A program made the position numbers and the translations under genes. A DNA stretch of 64,000 bases from positions 248,001-312,000 of the forward strand of contig NZ_CZRP01000013.1 of the NCBI RefSeq assembly GCF_001458115.1, written 5' to 3'. This DNA is from Gracilibacillus massiliensis. Lineage in GTDB: Bacteria; Bacillota; Bacilli; Bacillales; Amphibacillaceae. Below are positions 51,490-60,845 of this stretch, piece by piece (position 1 is the stretch's first letter; every line of letters starts with the position of its first letter). The notes under the pieces are model-generated. The model was given only the letters and a program-made list of their open reading frames with translations. It did no database searches and was not told the DNA's origin.

Positions 51490-51921
51490 TTAAAATAATC
51501 CCCATGCATTAGTGATGATAAAAGAAATGATGAAAGCAATGACTAGAAATAAACGGCTTAATATATAGATAGCGACATTTCTATTTCCAATATATTTCCA
51601 CTGGATAAACGCTCTCGTGACCTGACTTACCAGTAGATATATAAATAATAAGAAAAATGGCTCTAAAAACTTAAACCTTTCAAATGGATCTCTTTCCAAG
51701 TTTATGACAAAGCCTGTGATCATAATTAATAGAAATAGGATACGAATAGACCAATATATTTGGTTATAGTCAATGTTAAACTGCTGGTTAGAGTGTAAGC
51801 TTTCCTTATTTATATTGAGCCATTTTCTCAACAAATAAGTGACAAGAAACCACAAAGCAATGATGACAGTTAAAGTGATTATAAGTTGAAGCAAAAAATA
51901 TGGATACACACCGTACATCAT
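51490..51921 (-). CDS. DUF4181 membrane protein, copy 2
   Basis: This 143-aa four-TM protein ends FIITNAWGLF and has VSQVTRAFIQWKYIGNRNVA, matching the conserved block of the copy at 50572-50985. The start is one of two tandem ATGs that follow AAGGAG. The two copies are diverged and flank a GNAT gene, consistent with an old tandem duplication. Function unknown. Confidence 0.75.
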   Translation of the reverse strand: MMYGVYPYFLLQLIITLTVIIALWFLVTYLLRKWLNINKESLHSNQQFNIDYNQIYWSIRILFLLIMITGFVINLERDPFERFKFLEPFFLLFIYLLVSQVTRAFIQWKYIGNRNVAIYILSRLFLVIAFIISFIITNAWGLF

Positions 51922-51944
51922 TGACATCTCCTTGATATATTAGT

Positions 51945-52499
51945 TCATTTTTTGAATTTACTTCCTTGAGTTCCCAAATACTCTAAAACCCGATTCACAC
52001 GCTCTTCAACTGAATAGTCACCTTCTAACCTTAATACAGGGCAAGATAAATCTTGCATCCAATGCTCATGTAATGTTTTACTTCTAACTTCCATTCCTGC
52101 GTGATCATATAGAGCCGCCCACTCCAGAAAAGCTTTTGATTGATTATATTTGCTGCCACCATATAATACTTCTTTTCCGTATCTCTGATATTCTCTTACC
52201 TTTAACCTTTCAAGTCTTATCTCTTCTGGAATCCACAGAAACACAACTAAATCGAAGTAAGGTTTGAAGTTATCCCCCCACTTACAGACAGATCCAGATA
52301 GTATCCAATTTTCGTATTTTAATAGATCGTTATTTAGCATTTTCCTTCTTTCAGGAACTGGTCGTTGTTCTGTGAATTTGTTTATCCAGAAATAGTCATC
52401 AGTATCAAGATAAGTATGTGGTAAAGCTTTAGAAAGTGCAGAACCCAGTGTTGATGTGCCGGATCCGGATGCGCCTAAAATATGAATTTTATTTTTCAT
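51945..52499 (-). CDS. P-loop kinase-like NTPase (adenylate-kinase-type fold)
   Basis: This 184-aa protein has a Walker A variant ILGASGSGTSTLGSAL in which Thr replaces Lys (GxxGxGTS). This variant is normal for one family of small P-loop proteins annotated as adenylate-kinase-like. DTDDYFWINKFTEQRPVPER and LVVFLWIPEEIRLERLKVRE give the substrate and lid regions. The substrate is unknown. CGGAGGAG precedes the ATG. Intact. Confidence 0.8.
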   Translation of the reverse strand: MKNKIHILGASGSGTSTLGSALSKALPHTYLDTDDYFWINKFTEQRPVPERRKMLNNDLLKYENWILSGSVCKWGDNFKPYFDLVVFLWIPEEIRLERLKVREYQRYGKEVLYGGSKYNQSKAFLEWAALYDHAGMEVRSKTLHEHWMQDLSCPVLRLEGDYSVEERVNRVLEYLGTQGSKFKK

Positions 52500-52525
52500 T
52501 ATAGCTCCTCCGTTCTATTAAGAAT

Positions 52526-53284
52526 TCAATCACCTTTTAATTCGATACCAATATTGATAGGCTTCTTTAAACCTAATTTTTGATAAAGGTTTCGAGCTGG
52601 ATTGTTATCATTCACAACTTGAAGATAAGCATAATTCGCTCCATTACTCTTCCCCCAGTTTAAAATAGAAGTGATTAATAGTTCACCAAATCCTTTTCTT
52701 CTATACTTTTCATTCGTGACGATATCGAATAATCCTATGTAATCTTCTTCTAAAACACCTATTCCACATGCTACTGTTTCATTATTATCATTTAACAACA
52801 TGACATAGCAGACTTTTGGGATAATATTCGTAAGCATTGTCTTTATGATAGTTTGAGCTGACTTGTCTATGTGATTGAACTTGCAAAAAACCATAAACCA
52901 TTCATCTGATAATTTATCTTGAAATGTAATATAAGCTCTAGAAGGTACTTGTTGTATGTTATCAAGGGTAAGTATTTGTACACTAGTTAATCCAACACGA
53001 TCATATTGGGCATTTTCTAGTATGTTATCTAAATCATGAGGAAAGACGTTTGAGGTTAGTTTAAAGATAACTGGTAGTTGTTTCTTTTGATAGATCTGTT
53101 CGACATTCTTTATTTTTTTAGCGACATTTTCTGTAGATGAATACAATGGATTTACCGAATTTGCTCTCTTGGCATAACCATTGGAATAACGTAAGATCCA
53201 TCCATCCAAAAGGATTGTTTGGATAGATGGAAGAGCATTCATAGATAACTCCTCGATTTTTTGTATAATATTATAATTTGTCAT
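52526..53284 (-). CDS. GNAT acetyltransferase, two-domain
   Basis: This 252-aa protein has an N-terminal domain (LPSIQTILLDGWILRYSNGY, AKRANSVNPLY) typical of a GNAT-like ligand fold. The C-terminal GNAT holds loop KYRRKGFGELLITSILNWGK and end block NPARNLYQKLGLKKP. AAGGG lies eight bases before the ATG. It overlaps the methyltransferase gene upstream by 14 bases, suggesting joint expression. Confidence 0.87.
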   Translation of the reverse strand: MTNYNIIQKIEELSMNALPSIQTILLDGWILRYSNGYAKRANSVNPLYSSTENVAKKIKNVEQIYQKKQLPVIFKLTSNVFPHDLDNILENAQYDRVGLTSVQILTLDNIQQVPSRAYITFQDKLSDEWFMVFCKFNHIDKSAQTIIKTMLTNIIPKVCYVMLLNDNNETVACGIGVLEEDYIGLFDIVTNEKYRRKGFGELLITSILNWGKSNGANYAYLQVVNDNNPARNLYQKLGLKKPINIGIELKGD

Positions 53285-53993
53285 TTTCCATTCCCTTCGA
53301 AATAATTAACATCGAATTCGCATGTATCTGGAACTCGTATGGTACTTGCACTATTTCAGTCGTACAGCCGATTTCTTCTAAATAGTGCAAGGTTTTATCA
53401 AGAGATTTGTACGTATTCCCTTCTAAATCTACTAATGGGAAAATACGAATGTGATCTTTTGTTACTCTTAGTAATTCATTTAAAGTATCGATATGAAACT
53501 GATAATTTAAGCGGTCAGCATACATAAATAAAAAGTGTGCAGATAATAGGACGTCAAAAGAGTTATCCTCAAAAGGTAGTTGAGGTAATGCAGCTGGAAT
53601 ATAATTTTTCTTTGCTTCTCTTCTATCATTCGTAACGTCATGTAAAGCACTTAGTCGGTGGCGCCTTAGTGACTCTATGTCTTTGAAATATTCCCATTTG
53701 TAATTATCTCGAACATTCCTCATAGTTTCCATGGCATGTTCAATATCTTGAAGACCCTTATCCTTCAACTCTTCCACATCATAATAATAGGCAATATCGC
53801 AGGCAGTAATATCGTATCCTTTTTTGTTGCCGATGGCAGTAAAGGAACATGCTCCAGCTGGACAATCCAGGATTCTTTTTCCTTTTAGAAAATCATCGGA
53901 CAGAGCAAACATGTCGATATACTCATCAAAGGTTCTGCCGATATAGACGATACGATTAAGATCTAATTTTTTGTTTTCTTCAGGTATAGTCAT
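53271..53993 (-). CDS. SAM-dependent methyltransferase
   Basis: This 240-aa class I methyltransferase has motif I RILDCPAGACSFTAIG (a P-A-G variant of GxGxG), ITACDIAYYY, and later FEDNSFDVLLSAHFLFMYAD. The start at 53993 follows GAGGTG; a GTG two codons upstream is less likely. The acceptor is unknown. It forms an overlapping pair with the GNAT gene downstream. Confidence 0.82.
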   Translation of the reverse strand: MTIPEENKKLDLNRIVYIGRTFDEYIDMFALSDDFLKGKRILDCPAGACSFTAIGNKKGYDITACDIAYYYDVEELKDKGLQDIEHAMETMRNVRDNYKWEYFKDIESLRRHRLSALHDVTNDRREAKKNYIPAALPQLPFEDNSFDVLLSAHFLFMYADRLNYQFHIDTLNELLRVTKDHIRIFPLVDLEGNTYKSLDKTLHYLEEIGCTTEIVQVPYEFQIHANSMLIISKGMENDKL

Positions 53994-54013
53994 AAACACT
54001 CACCTCGTGGCAA

Positions 54014-54775
54014 TTAGTATTTTCTTGCAAGACAGAACATTTCAGCAAAATCATTTATAATGGTTTTCTCGAGGTTTTTATTAAGATCAAATTTCATTTT
54101 TTCTAAACCTTCTTGATAATCCTGATCACTGATGAGAGTAAGAACAGATATATCGCGATTTTCAGCTAATCTTAGGTATTCGACTACTTTTATTTCTTCC
54201 ATTCTATAATGAATGTGTATTTTCACTTCGAATCCCCTTGTTTTCAGTTCATGATAAATCATATCTTTTTCCAAAAAACGTTGAGCGTCTTCAGCATAAG
54301 CAGACGGAAAATAATGATAAACCCACCATTTATGCATTTGGTGGATAGCAATATTATGCATTTTAAATACGGCTTCTTTTTTCATTATACGGTAAACCTC
54401 GTCAATGACTTGATTTTTATCAAGATAATGGTGAAAGGCGTAGTTATTTACAATGTAATCAAACTTTCCTGAATGATAGGGCATGTTTTCTGCATAGGCA
54501 TGGTCAAATGTTACGTGTCCATTCTTTTCTTTAGCGATTCTCAACATTTCTTCAGCGGCATCAAGTCCAAACCACTTAATAGGGAAATCTTTTAAAAAGT
54601 GATCTTGCTTTACTAAATAATTCCCTGTTCCACATGATAAATCTAATACTTGGTATTCTTGTTGGTGGTGAGCGTTTATGTAATTTTTCAGGTCATGGTC
54701 ATGTTGTATTTCATCCACTCGAAAGTGATTGTGATCATACCTGTCAGCTATTGCAGAATAATCTGTTTTTTTCAT
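54014..54775 (-). CDS. SAM-dependent methyltransferase
   Basis: This 253-aa class I methyltransferase has QVLDLSCGTGNYLVKQ (motif I), WFGLDAAEEMLRIAKEK, FDYIVNNYAFHHYLDK and a C-terminal substrate part with VYRIMKKEAVFKMHN. It is UbiE-like; the substrate is unknown. AAAGGACC lies before the ATG. Third methyltransferase of this minus-strand run. Confidence 0.87.
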   Translation of the reverse strand: MKKTDYSAIADRYDHNHFRVDEIQHDHDLKNYINAHHQQEYQVLDLSCGTGNYLVKQDHFLKDFPIKWFGLDAAEEMLRIAKEKNGHVTFDHAYAENMPYHSGKFDYIVNNYAFHHYLDKNQVIDEVYRIMKKEAVFKMHNIAIHQMHKWWVYHYFPSAYAEDAQRFLEKDMIYHELKTRGFEVKIHIHYRMEEIKVVEYLRLAENRDISVLTLISDQDYQEGLEKMKFDLNKNLEKTIINDFAEMFCLARKY

Positions 54776-55138
54776 ATATATGGTCCTTTCAATATAGGAA
54801 TCTATTATTGAATTAATGATTTCATAAGATTATACCATTATATTCCTGTTATTCAACCCCTGTATATACTGGAAAAGTAGCCTGAATATTATCTGATTTT
54901 TCGTTTGATGAAGGAAAATAATATAGACTGAGATTTACTCTTTCTATATTTATTAATCTGTATAAAAATAATATCTGTACAAAATCTTAAGCTTAATACA
55001 CAATGATCAAAGCCATTCTCAACATTTCTACAAAAAAGGATTTGTCATTTTATGTTAATATAAATGTAGCGTGAATGAAAGTTTCATCATGAGCGAATTG
55101 GCAGTTGTTTTCAGTAAAATAATTGGAGGTGAAATACT
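54776..55138. other. intergenic divergent region, no clear feature
   Basis: This 363-bp AT-rich region lies between divergent genes. No hairpin terminator or repeat copy was found. A promoter for the plus-strand genes must lie here, but no box pair is convincing. Confidence 0.4.
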
Positions 55139-55393
55139 ATGAAAGGAAAACTAGGTGCATTTTCAATTATTCTCTTTTTCATTGGTTTGATGTCTTACCT
55201 TGTTTCTATTTTATTTGCTAACGGTATATTTTTTATAAGTGGAGTCATTGCATCTGTAATTGGCTTTATAGCAGCATTATTTGCAGAAAAAGGTGGTCTT
55301 AAAAAGAGTGGATTAGGAGGAAATGGTGCGATCATTTTTATAACTGTGGTTTTCCCTTACTTAGTCAGAACATTATATTGGACTGGGCCTTAA
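55139..55393 (+). CDS. small three-TM membrane protein
   Basis: This 84-aa protein has three hydrophobic stretches (FSIILFFIGLMSYLVSILFA, GVIASVIGFIAALFA, AIIFITVVFPYLVRTLY) and a Gly-rich turn (GGLKKSGLGGNG). The family is not recognised. TTGGAGGTG precedes the ATG. Confidence 0.65.
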   Translation: MKGKLGAFSIILFFIGLMSYLVSILFANGIFFISGVIASVIGFIAALFAEKGGLKKSGLGGNGAIIFITVVFPYLVRTLYWTGP

Positions 55394-55453
55394 TTCCGTC
55401 GTAAAAAGAATGTCACTTAAAGTAACGGGTGCTTAAAAAGGTGGTAATTCATA

Positions 55454-55765
55454 ATGACAAAAAATAGTGATAAATCAAATGTTGGATATACTTTATTCAG
55501 ACCAACAGGTGTAAAACATGAATATCCAGTGGTTGATTTGCAGAATAAACAAGTGACTGGAACGGTTTCATACAAGGATAAAGTTTATATGACTGTTGTT
55601 ATAGATTTGAAGAAAGATACAGTGAATATTGAAGGCAGTATTGAGGATCTAAAAGGTATATCAATGGATAAGGAATCCTACATTGAAATGTTTATAAGCC
55701 AAGCAGAGCTCTTCGTAGAAAATAATATATCTAATCCAAAGAACTACTATGAGCAATTTAAGTAA
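55454..55765 (+). CDS. hypothetical protein
   Basis: This 103-aa soluble protein (VGYTLFRPTGVKHEYPVVDL, then VSYKDKVYMTVVIDLKKDTV) has a beta-rich start and helical end (ESYIEMFISQAELFVENN). I recognise no family. AAGGTGG precedes the ATG. It lies 60 bp behind the small membrane protein gene and may be cotranscribed. Confidence 0.55.
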   Translation: MTKNSDKSNVGYTLFRPTGVKHEYPVVDLQNKQVTGTVSYKDKVYMTVVIDLKKDTVNIEGSIEDLKGISMDKESYIEMFISQAELFVENNISNPKNYYEQFK

Positions 55766-55863
55766 TCCTTACTATTAAGAGAGGGTCACTCCCAATTTTT
55801 AGAAAGAAGTATAGCTGAAAGATATGTAAGAAAAATTAGAAACTGCTTTAAGGATGATTTCAT

Positions 55864-56460
55864 ATGATTAAACTTTCAAAAAAGAGATATTATATATTAG
55901 TTTTTTTATTATTTCTGAGCGTTTTATATGGATATAATAAGCATAGTGAGGTGAATAATCAACGAGACTATTTAAACCCACAACTAACGGAAATGTTGCA
56001 TTCGTTCCAGAATGAGGCATATATCACTTCAGTCATTTTATATACTTTAAAGAGCGAAAATGAAATTCCGTATGCCCAATGGAAACAGTTAAAAAAGGGA
56101 TTCAAAGTATTAGAACAGAGTAGTTATGAAATAGAAAAAATGGGTAGAGCGATACATCCAAGTCGTGCGAAAGGATTAGAAAACGCAACGAAAAATACCT
56201 CTTCTTTAATATCCAGTGATTTAGAATATATAGAAGAAAATTTCTTAGAAGAAGACTTAGATAGACTTGATATAATAACATTTCCACCAGAAGCGCAATC
56301 AAAGCTAGAACATATATATACTACGACATCAAAATGGAATGAAATATCCAGTCAATATGCTGTTTCTACCAATAGTATTAAACAAACGTATTGGGTAAAG
56401 ATGATGAAAGAGATTCAAGAACCATCCATAGTATTCCAACATAAATATACAGATTTATAG
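55864..56460 (+). CDS. membrane-anchored helical protein
   Basis: This 198-aa protein has an N-terminal membrane segment (RYYILVFLLFLSVLYGY) and an outside helical domain (TEMLHSFQNEAYITSVILYT, then EIPYAQWKQLKKGFKVLEQS). The layout resembles the split protein at 34033-34628, but clear sequence similarity is lacking. Function unknown. AAGGATG precedes the ATG. Confidence 0.6.
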   Translation: MIKLSKKRYYILVFLLFLSVLYGYNKHSEVNNQRDYLNPQLTEMLHSFQNEAYITSVILYTLKSENEIPYAQWKQLKKGFKVLEQSSYEIEKMGRAIHPSRAKGLENATKNTSSLISSDLEYIEENFLEEDLDRLDIITFPPEAQSKLEHIYTTTSKWNEISSQYAVSTNSIKQTYWVKMMKEIQEPSIVFQHKYTDL

Positions 56461-56463
56461 TCT

Positions 56464-56749
56464 TGCGAAGTTGCGGGGACTTCTCTACATCTAAACGTTC
56501 TAAAAAAGGAATGGGAATCACTATTACTATTATAGGTGCAGTAATAATTACCGTCAGAGCACTTTTAAAGACTATAAAGAATTTGAACAAGATATAGATG
56601 ACACAGAGGATATAAAATCTAACTTGTTTGACTTTGATGAATTGGGAGATCTACTAAGAACAAACCAAATAAAGTCACCATTATTTACAACTAATGCTTA
56701 TTTTATCACAAAGGATTTTCTTGCGAATAGACTACTGAATAATAAATAA
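56464..56749 (+). pseudogene. relic of a lipoprotein gene
   Basis: The segment begins LRSCGDFSTSKRSKKG, which looks like the start of a mature lipoprotein. It continues in another frame as NYRQSTFKDYKEFEQDIDD and LFDFDELGDLLRTNQIKSPL to a stop at 56747-56749. The signal sequence is gone and at least one frameshift is needed. No complete frame remains. Confidence 0.45.
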
Positions 56750-56913
56750 CCTCATTGAACATACAAGGTATTAATTCAGGAAGGATTAACGCTGTTTATA
56801 TAGAAATAATTATATTAAACGGGCAGGTATGTTAAAGAAGATAACCTACAAACATTGTATTAACATTCAAAAAAATGTATAATTATACAAAAATATAATT
56901 TGAGGTGAAGCTT

Positions 56914-57372
56914 TTGGTTAAAAAAAATTGGAGAAATGGAGATTATCTTATTACTATGGATAAAACTGAGTTAGAACTGGATGTTATTTATAACTTTTTG
57001 AGCAATGAATCTTACTGGTCAAAAGGAATTTCCAAAGAAGATGTTATTAAATCAATAAATAATTCATCTCTTTGTTTCGGCTTGTATTATATAAACCCAT
57101 TTGATAGGAAGAAGAAACAAATAGGGTTTGCAAGGGTAATTTCCGATCTGGTTACTCATGCATATTTACAAGACGTGTTTATTCTAACTCCGTATAGAAA
57201 GAAAGGGTTGGGAAATTGGTTGCTTGATATAATTACTAATTATGAAGAATTGAATATTCGCAGACTTTTGTTAAGCACAGATGATGGACATTCATTTTAT
57301 GCGAAATTTGGTTTTACCCCACTTGACAAGCCTAACTTTTTTATGCAAATAAAAGGAAAGGGTGCTATTTAA
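56914..57372 (+). CDS. GNAT acetyltransferase
   Basis: This 152-aa GNAT has strand VFILTPY, loop RKKGLGNWLLDIITNYEEL and end block LLSTDDGHSFYAKFGFTPLD. The TTG at 56914 follows GAGGTG by six bases; a GTG nine bases earlier overlaps that site. A truncated relative survives at 41740-41832, pointing to duplication within the array. The acceptor is unknown. Confidence 0.87.
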   Translation: MVKKNWRNGDYLITMDKTELELDVIYNFLSNESYWSKGISKEDVIKSINNSSLCFGLYYINPFDRKKKQIGFARVISDLVTHAYLQDVFILTPYRKKGLGNWLLDIITNYEELNIRRLLLSTDDGHSFYAKFGFTPLDKPNFFMQIKGKGAI

Positions 57373-57420
57373 TAATTAATTATAATTCATAAATAGTGAG
57401 AATTTAAGGGGGAACAGATA

Positions 57421-57924
57421 ATGAATGAATTTTATAAGGCATTATCCTTTGTAAAAGACAAATTATATAAACCAAATCAATTTGTTTTAACAGCTATCCA
57501 AGAAGAATCTCAAAATTCAGAATATGGTGCAGGTATGTTTCAATTAAATTCAAAATCTATTAGATTCAGAGTGGCAAAGAAAACACCCAATAAAGTAGGA
57601 CAGTTTGTATCCTTTTGGGAAAAGAATGATGCCAATAAAAACCAAGCTTTTTCATATGACAAAGCTACTGATTTATTGGTTATTAATACATTTGATAGTG
57701 GAAAAAGATTTGGACAATTTGTTTTTCCAAAGAATGTTCTTTTAAAACAAAATATCCTTAAAACAGATACTACAAAAGGAAAAATGGCTTTGAGAGTTTA
57801 CCCTATTTGGGATCATCCCACTAACAAACAAGCTGTTGAGACACAAAAGTGGCAATTAGAATATTTTTTCGAAATTAATGGGACTAATATTTTTCACCAA
57901 GATTTACTAAAATTATATTCCTAA
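57421..57924 (+). CDS. MepB family protein
   Basis: This 167-aa protein (LTAIQEESQNSEYGAGMFQL, then KSIRFRVAKKTPNKVGQFVS and RVYPIWDHPTNKQAVETQKW) matches the MepB family. MepB is named from the Staphylococcus mepRAB locus; its biochemical role is not known. AAGGGGGG precedes the ATG. No mepA or mepR neighbour is present. Confidence 0.82.
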   Translation: MNEFYKALSFVKDKLYKPNQFVLTAIQEESQNSEYGAGMFQLNSKSIRFRVAKKTPNKVGQFVSFWEKNDANKNQAFSYDKATDLLVINTFDSGKRFGQFVFPKNVLLKQNILKTDTTKGKMALRVYPIWDHPTNKQAVETQKWQLEYFFEINGTNIFHQDLLKLYS

Positions 57925-57979
57925 AACAAAGTACTTCTAAATTAGCTTATCAATTCAACTACAGAGGAAGAAATATGAT

Positions 57980-58375
57980 ATGAAAAGATTTTATATTGCA
58001 TCAAGCTTTAAAAATTTTAAGACCGTTCAATTCGTTAGTAATCAGTTAAAAGATAAGGGCTATATCCAAACCTATGATTGGACCAGAAATGAAAGGGCTA
58101 CCACTTTCGAGGATTTAAGGGAAATAGGCATACAAGAAAAAAATGCAGTAATGGATGCGGATTTTATAATCATCTTATTGCCAGCAGGAAAAGGAAGTCA
58201 TATTGAATTAGGTATTGCACTTGGACAGAGTAAAAAGATATTTCTTTACTCACCCAATAATGAAGTGGATAATTTCGAGACTACCAGTACGTTCTATCAT
58301 CTATCAGAAGTCCAAAAAATTACTGGATCAATTGAAGAATTAGTTGAAATAATCACATCATCCCAATGTTATTAA
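57980..58375 (+). CDS. nucleoside 2-deoxyribosyltransferase-like protein
   Basis: This 131-aa protein has FYIASSFKNFKTVQFVSNQL at the start, GIQEKNAVMDADFIIILLP in the middle and GSHIELGIALGQSKKIFLYS, the layout of the nucleoside deoxyribosyltransferase-like superfamily with its conserved Glu in HIELG. Such proteins cleave N-glycosidic bonds of nucleotides or nucleosides. It could act in nucleotide salvage or defence; no context decides. CAGAGGAAG precedes the ATG. Confidence 0.78.
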   Translation: MKRFYIASSFKNFKTVQFVSNQLKDKGYIQTYDWTRNERATTFEDLREIGIQEKNAVMDADFIIILLPAGKGSHIELGIALGQSKKIFLYSPNNEVDNFETTSTFYHLSEVQKITGSIEELVEIITSSQCY

Positions 58376-58452
58376 TACAGGATAATTAATTCGGCAGCCC
58401 TTATTGTACCAGTGTATCACATTAATTTAATAAATCTTGAGGAGTATAGCAA

Positions 58453-59013
58453 ATGATTGACCATAAAAAGTTTCCGAATTTTGAAACAGATAGATTATTT
58501 TTGCGAAATGTAAATAATGAGGATATTGATTTTATTTATAAGCTTTATAGTGATGATAGAGTCTGTAAATTTTTATATGATGAAGAGTTATTTACTAGTA
58601 GAAATGATGCAATAGAGTTTGTTGAGTGGAATAAAGATCCAGAAGAAAAGGGATACAATCGTTGGATATTAGTTAAAAAAGATGCTAGCCAAGAACAAAT
58701 TGGAACCTGTGGATATGATAATTGGGACAGGTTAAACAATATTGCAGAAATAGGCTATGATTTATGGCACGAATATTGGGGACAAGGATATATGAAGGAA
58801 GCATTAATTAGTGTAATTGAAAGTGGATTTAATAATATGAGATTGAATAGAATTAACGCTTTTGTTGCTTTAGATAATGTCAACTCTATAAAGTTATTAG
58901 AAAAACTTGGCTTTGTTAATGAGGGAGTATATAGAGACAAGCATTTATTTAGAGGTAAGTATTATGACCATTATTCTTTTTCTTTGTTAAAAAGAGATTG
59001 GAATCAATGCTAA
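58453..59013 (+). CDS. GNAT acetyltransferase, RimJ/RimL type
   Basis: This 186-aa GNAT (FETDRLFLRNVNNEDIDFIY start, loop YWGQGYMKEALISVIESGF, end block LLEKLGFVNEGVYRDKHLF) is intact with GAGGAG upstream. It is very similar in build to the copies at 27516-28031 and 22117-22659. Acceptor unknown. Confidence 0.88.
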   Translation: MIDHKKFPNFETDRLFLRNVNNEDIDFIYKLYSDDRVCKFLYDEELFTSRNDAIEFVEWNKDPEEKGYNRWILVKKDASQEQIGTCGYDNWDRLNNIAEIGYDLWHEYWGQGYMKEALISVIESGFNNMRLNRINAFVALDNVNSIKLLEKLGFVNEGVYRDKHLFRGKYYDHYSFSLLKRDWNQC

Positions 59014-59089
59014 CGTATATTTAATTTGTCAAGATATATATATCATTATGTATACGATGAAACAAGAAACATAAAAGGGGTTGTTTTCA

Positions 59090-59512
59090 ATGAAAAGAGT
59101 AGATGTAGTATATTCGCTTATATATGATGACATTCAAGAAAGAATTTTAATGGTTAAAAATATTAAACATAATAATTGGTCGTTACCTGGTGGATCTGTT
59201 GAACCAGGAGAAACTCTATTGCAAGCAGCTGTTCGTGAAGCAAAAGAAGAGACTGGCTTAAATATCGAGATAGATCATATCCTTTCCGTAAATGAAGCCT
59301 TGATGAAAAATGATAACAATCATGCACTTTTTATCACATTCAAAGCAAGGATAATAAGCGGTGCAATTGCTATACAAGACACAGAAACAATTTCAGAGGT
59401 GAAGTGGGTAAATTTACAAACAGCTGGTGAAATGATGCCATACCATAAGAATGGCATCAGATATTTGCTTGATAAATCAGTTCCTTATGAATTCCAAGGG
59501 GTTGTTCATTAA
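59090..59512 (+). CDS. Nudix hydrolase
   Basis: This 140-aa protein has a full Nudix box at 34-56 (GGSVEPGETLL then AAVREAKEETGL), which binds a metal and cleaves nucleoside diphosphate derivatives. The start MKRVDVVYSLIYDD is typical of MutT/YtkD-like housekeeping enzymes. The ATG at 59090 follows AAGGGG; a TTG nine bases upstream is unlikely. Substrate unknown. Confidence 0.92.
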   Translation: MKRVDVVYSLIYDDIQERILMVKNIKHNNWSLPGGSVEPGETLLQAAVREAKEETGLNIEIDHILSVNEALMKNDNNHALFITFKARIISGAIAIQDTETISEVKWVNLQTAGEMMPYHKNGIRYLLDKSVPYEFQGVVH

Positions 59513-59632
59513 CTCTCTCTTCTAACGTATTTTTATTTGAAAAAGATATGCCCTTATAAAGTAAAACTAATCTTTATATAAGCAAAGCAAGCAGTTTAAC
59601 TATTAAAACATTAAAAGTTGGGTGAATATCAG

Positions 59633-60211
59633 ATGAATTTTATAAAGTTAGAAGGTGAAAGGATAATATTATTTCCTCTTGAAATGGCACATATTAAAGA
59701 ACTATATCTAAGCGCGAAGCACCCAGAAATATGGAGTTTCTTACCTACAAAGGTTAATTCCGCGAAAGATATGGAAGAATTTGTTCGTTCAGCGATTCAA
59801 GGTAAAGAACGTGTAGAAGAGTTTCCCTATGTAGTTTTTGATAAGCACTTAGATAAAGTTGTTGGCATGACAAGATTTTTAAGAATATCCGAATCCAATA
59901 AGAACTTAAATATTGGATGGACATGGTATAGTCCAGAAGTTTGGAGAACAAAAGTTAATACCGAATGTAAATATCTATTATTAGAATATGCTTTTGAGCA
60001 GTGGCATGCAGTTCGTGTTGAATTGATTACAACTATTAACCATATCAGGTCTCAGAAAGCGATTGAGCGTATAGGAGCAAAAAAAGAGGGAGTTTTAAGG
60101 AAAAAGTATAATGGGAAAGATTATGTCTTTTACAGTATTATTGATGACGATTGGAAAGCAGTAAAAAAACTGTTATTAAGCTTATTAGAAAATGAAAAGT
60201 GTAAAAAATAA
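59633..60211 (+). CDS. GNAT acetyltransferase, RimL-like
   Basis: This 192-aa GNAT has the start FIKLEGERIILFPLEMAHIK and end block SQKAIERIGAKKEGVLRKKY. The acetyl-CoA loop is unusual: SPEVWRTKVNTECKYLLLEY in place of a Gly-rich loop. This is the form found in the YdaF/YjcK-like DUF4946-free subgroup with VWxTxxNxE. The ATG at 59633 follows GGGTG. The acceptor is unknown. Confidence 0.85.
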   Translation: MNFIKLEGERIILFPLEMAHIKELYLSAKHPEIWSFLPTKVNSAKDMEEFVRSAIQGKERVEEFPYVVFDKHLDKVVGMTRFLRISESNKNLNIGWTWYSPEVWRTKVNTECKYLLLEYAFEQWHAVRVELITTINHIRSQKAIERIGAKKEGVLRKKYNGKDYVFYSIIDDDWKAVKKLLLSLLENEKCKK

Positions 60212-60231
60212 AGTAATTTTAGGAGAATATT

Positions 60232-60684
60232 ATGATTATCCGTAAATTAACAAAAGATGGAAAGCCTCCAATGGATTTATTATTAACTGCTGACCCTTGC
60301 AAGGATATAGTAGAAAAATATTTATCAAGAGGAGAATGCTATCTAGCAGAAAGTGATACTCAAATTATTGGTGTATTTGTATTACTTCCAACTAGACCAG
60401 AAACAGTGGAGTTAGTAAATATTGCAGTAACAGAAAAGCATCATGGTAAAGGTTTAGGAAAACAACTTGTAATAGATGCGATTGAAAAGTCCAAGTCAAA
60501 AGGATACAAAACAATAGAAATCGGAACCGGAAATTCAAGCATCGAACAATTGGCACTTTACCAAAAATGCGGTTTTAGAATTGTAAATATTGATATTGAT
60601 TTTTTCATTAGACACTATCCAGAAGATATTTTTGAAAACGGTATACATTGTCGGGACATGGTTCGACTGTCTCAAGATTTATAA
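60232..60684 (+). CDS. GNAT acetyltransferase
   Basis: This 150-aa GNAT has VNIAVTEKHHGKGLGKQLVI as acetyl-CoA loop and GTGNSSIEQLALYQKCGFRI as end region, resembling B. subtilis YvbK-like enzymes. It lies 20 bp behind the previous GNAT with AGGAG before the ATG, so the two are cotranscribed. Acceptor unknown. Confidence 0.88.
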   Translation: MIIRKLTKDGKPPMDLLLTADPCKDIVEKYLSRGECYLAESDTQIIGVFVLLPTRPETVELVNIAVTEKHHGKGLGKQLVIDAIEKSKSKGYKTIEIGTGNSSIEQLALYQKCGFRIVNIDIDFFIRHYPEDIFENGIHCRDMVRLSQDL

Positions 60685-60748
60685 ATTTAAATGGCGTATT
60701 TCTATAATTAGATTCTACATATAATTTCTTTCAATATTACATGGATGA

Positions 60749-60800
60749 AAGAAGAACAAAAGTTGTCAACATTCATAAACAATTTGTTCTTCTTATTTTG
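60749..60800. terminator. terminator between convergent genes
   Basis: A perfect 12-bp stem (AAGAAGAACAAA at 60749-60760 with 60783-60794) has a 22-base loop and ATTTTGTT behind it on the plus strand. It separates the GNAT pair from the convergent GyrI-like gene. Confidence 0.6.
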
Positions 60801-60845
60801 TTAATATAATATTGGTTCAATCAATGATATTTTTAAAACCTTTTA

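Noticed and set aside
56378-56590. 70-codon minus-strand frame with hydrophobic start
   Set aside because: It overlaps the end of an intact plus-strand gene and a lipoprotein relic on the plus strand, and has no ribosome site.
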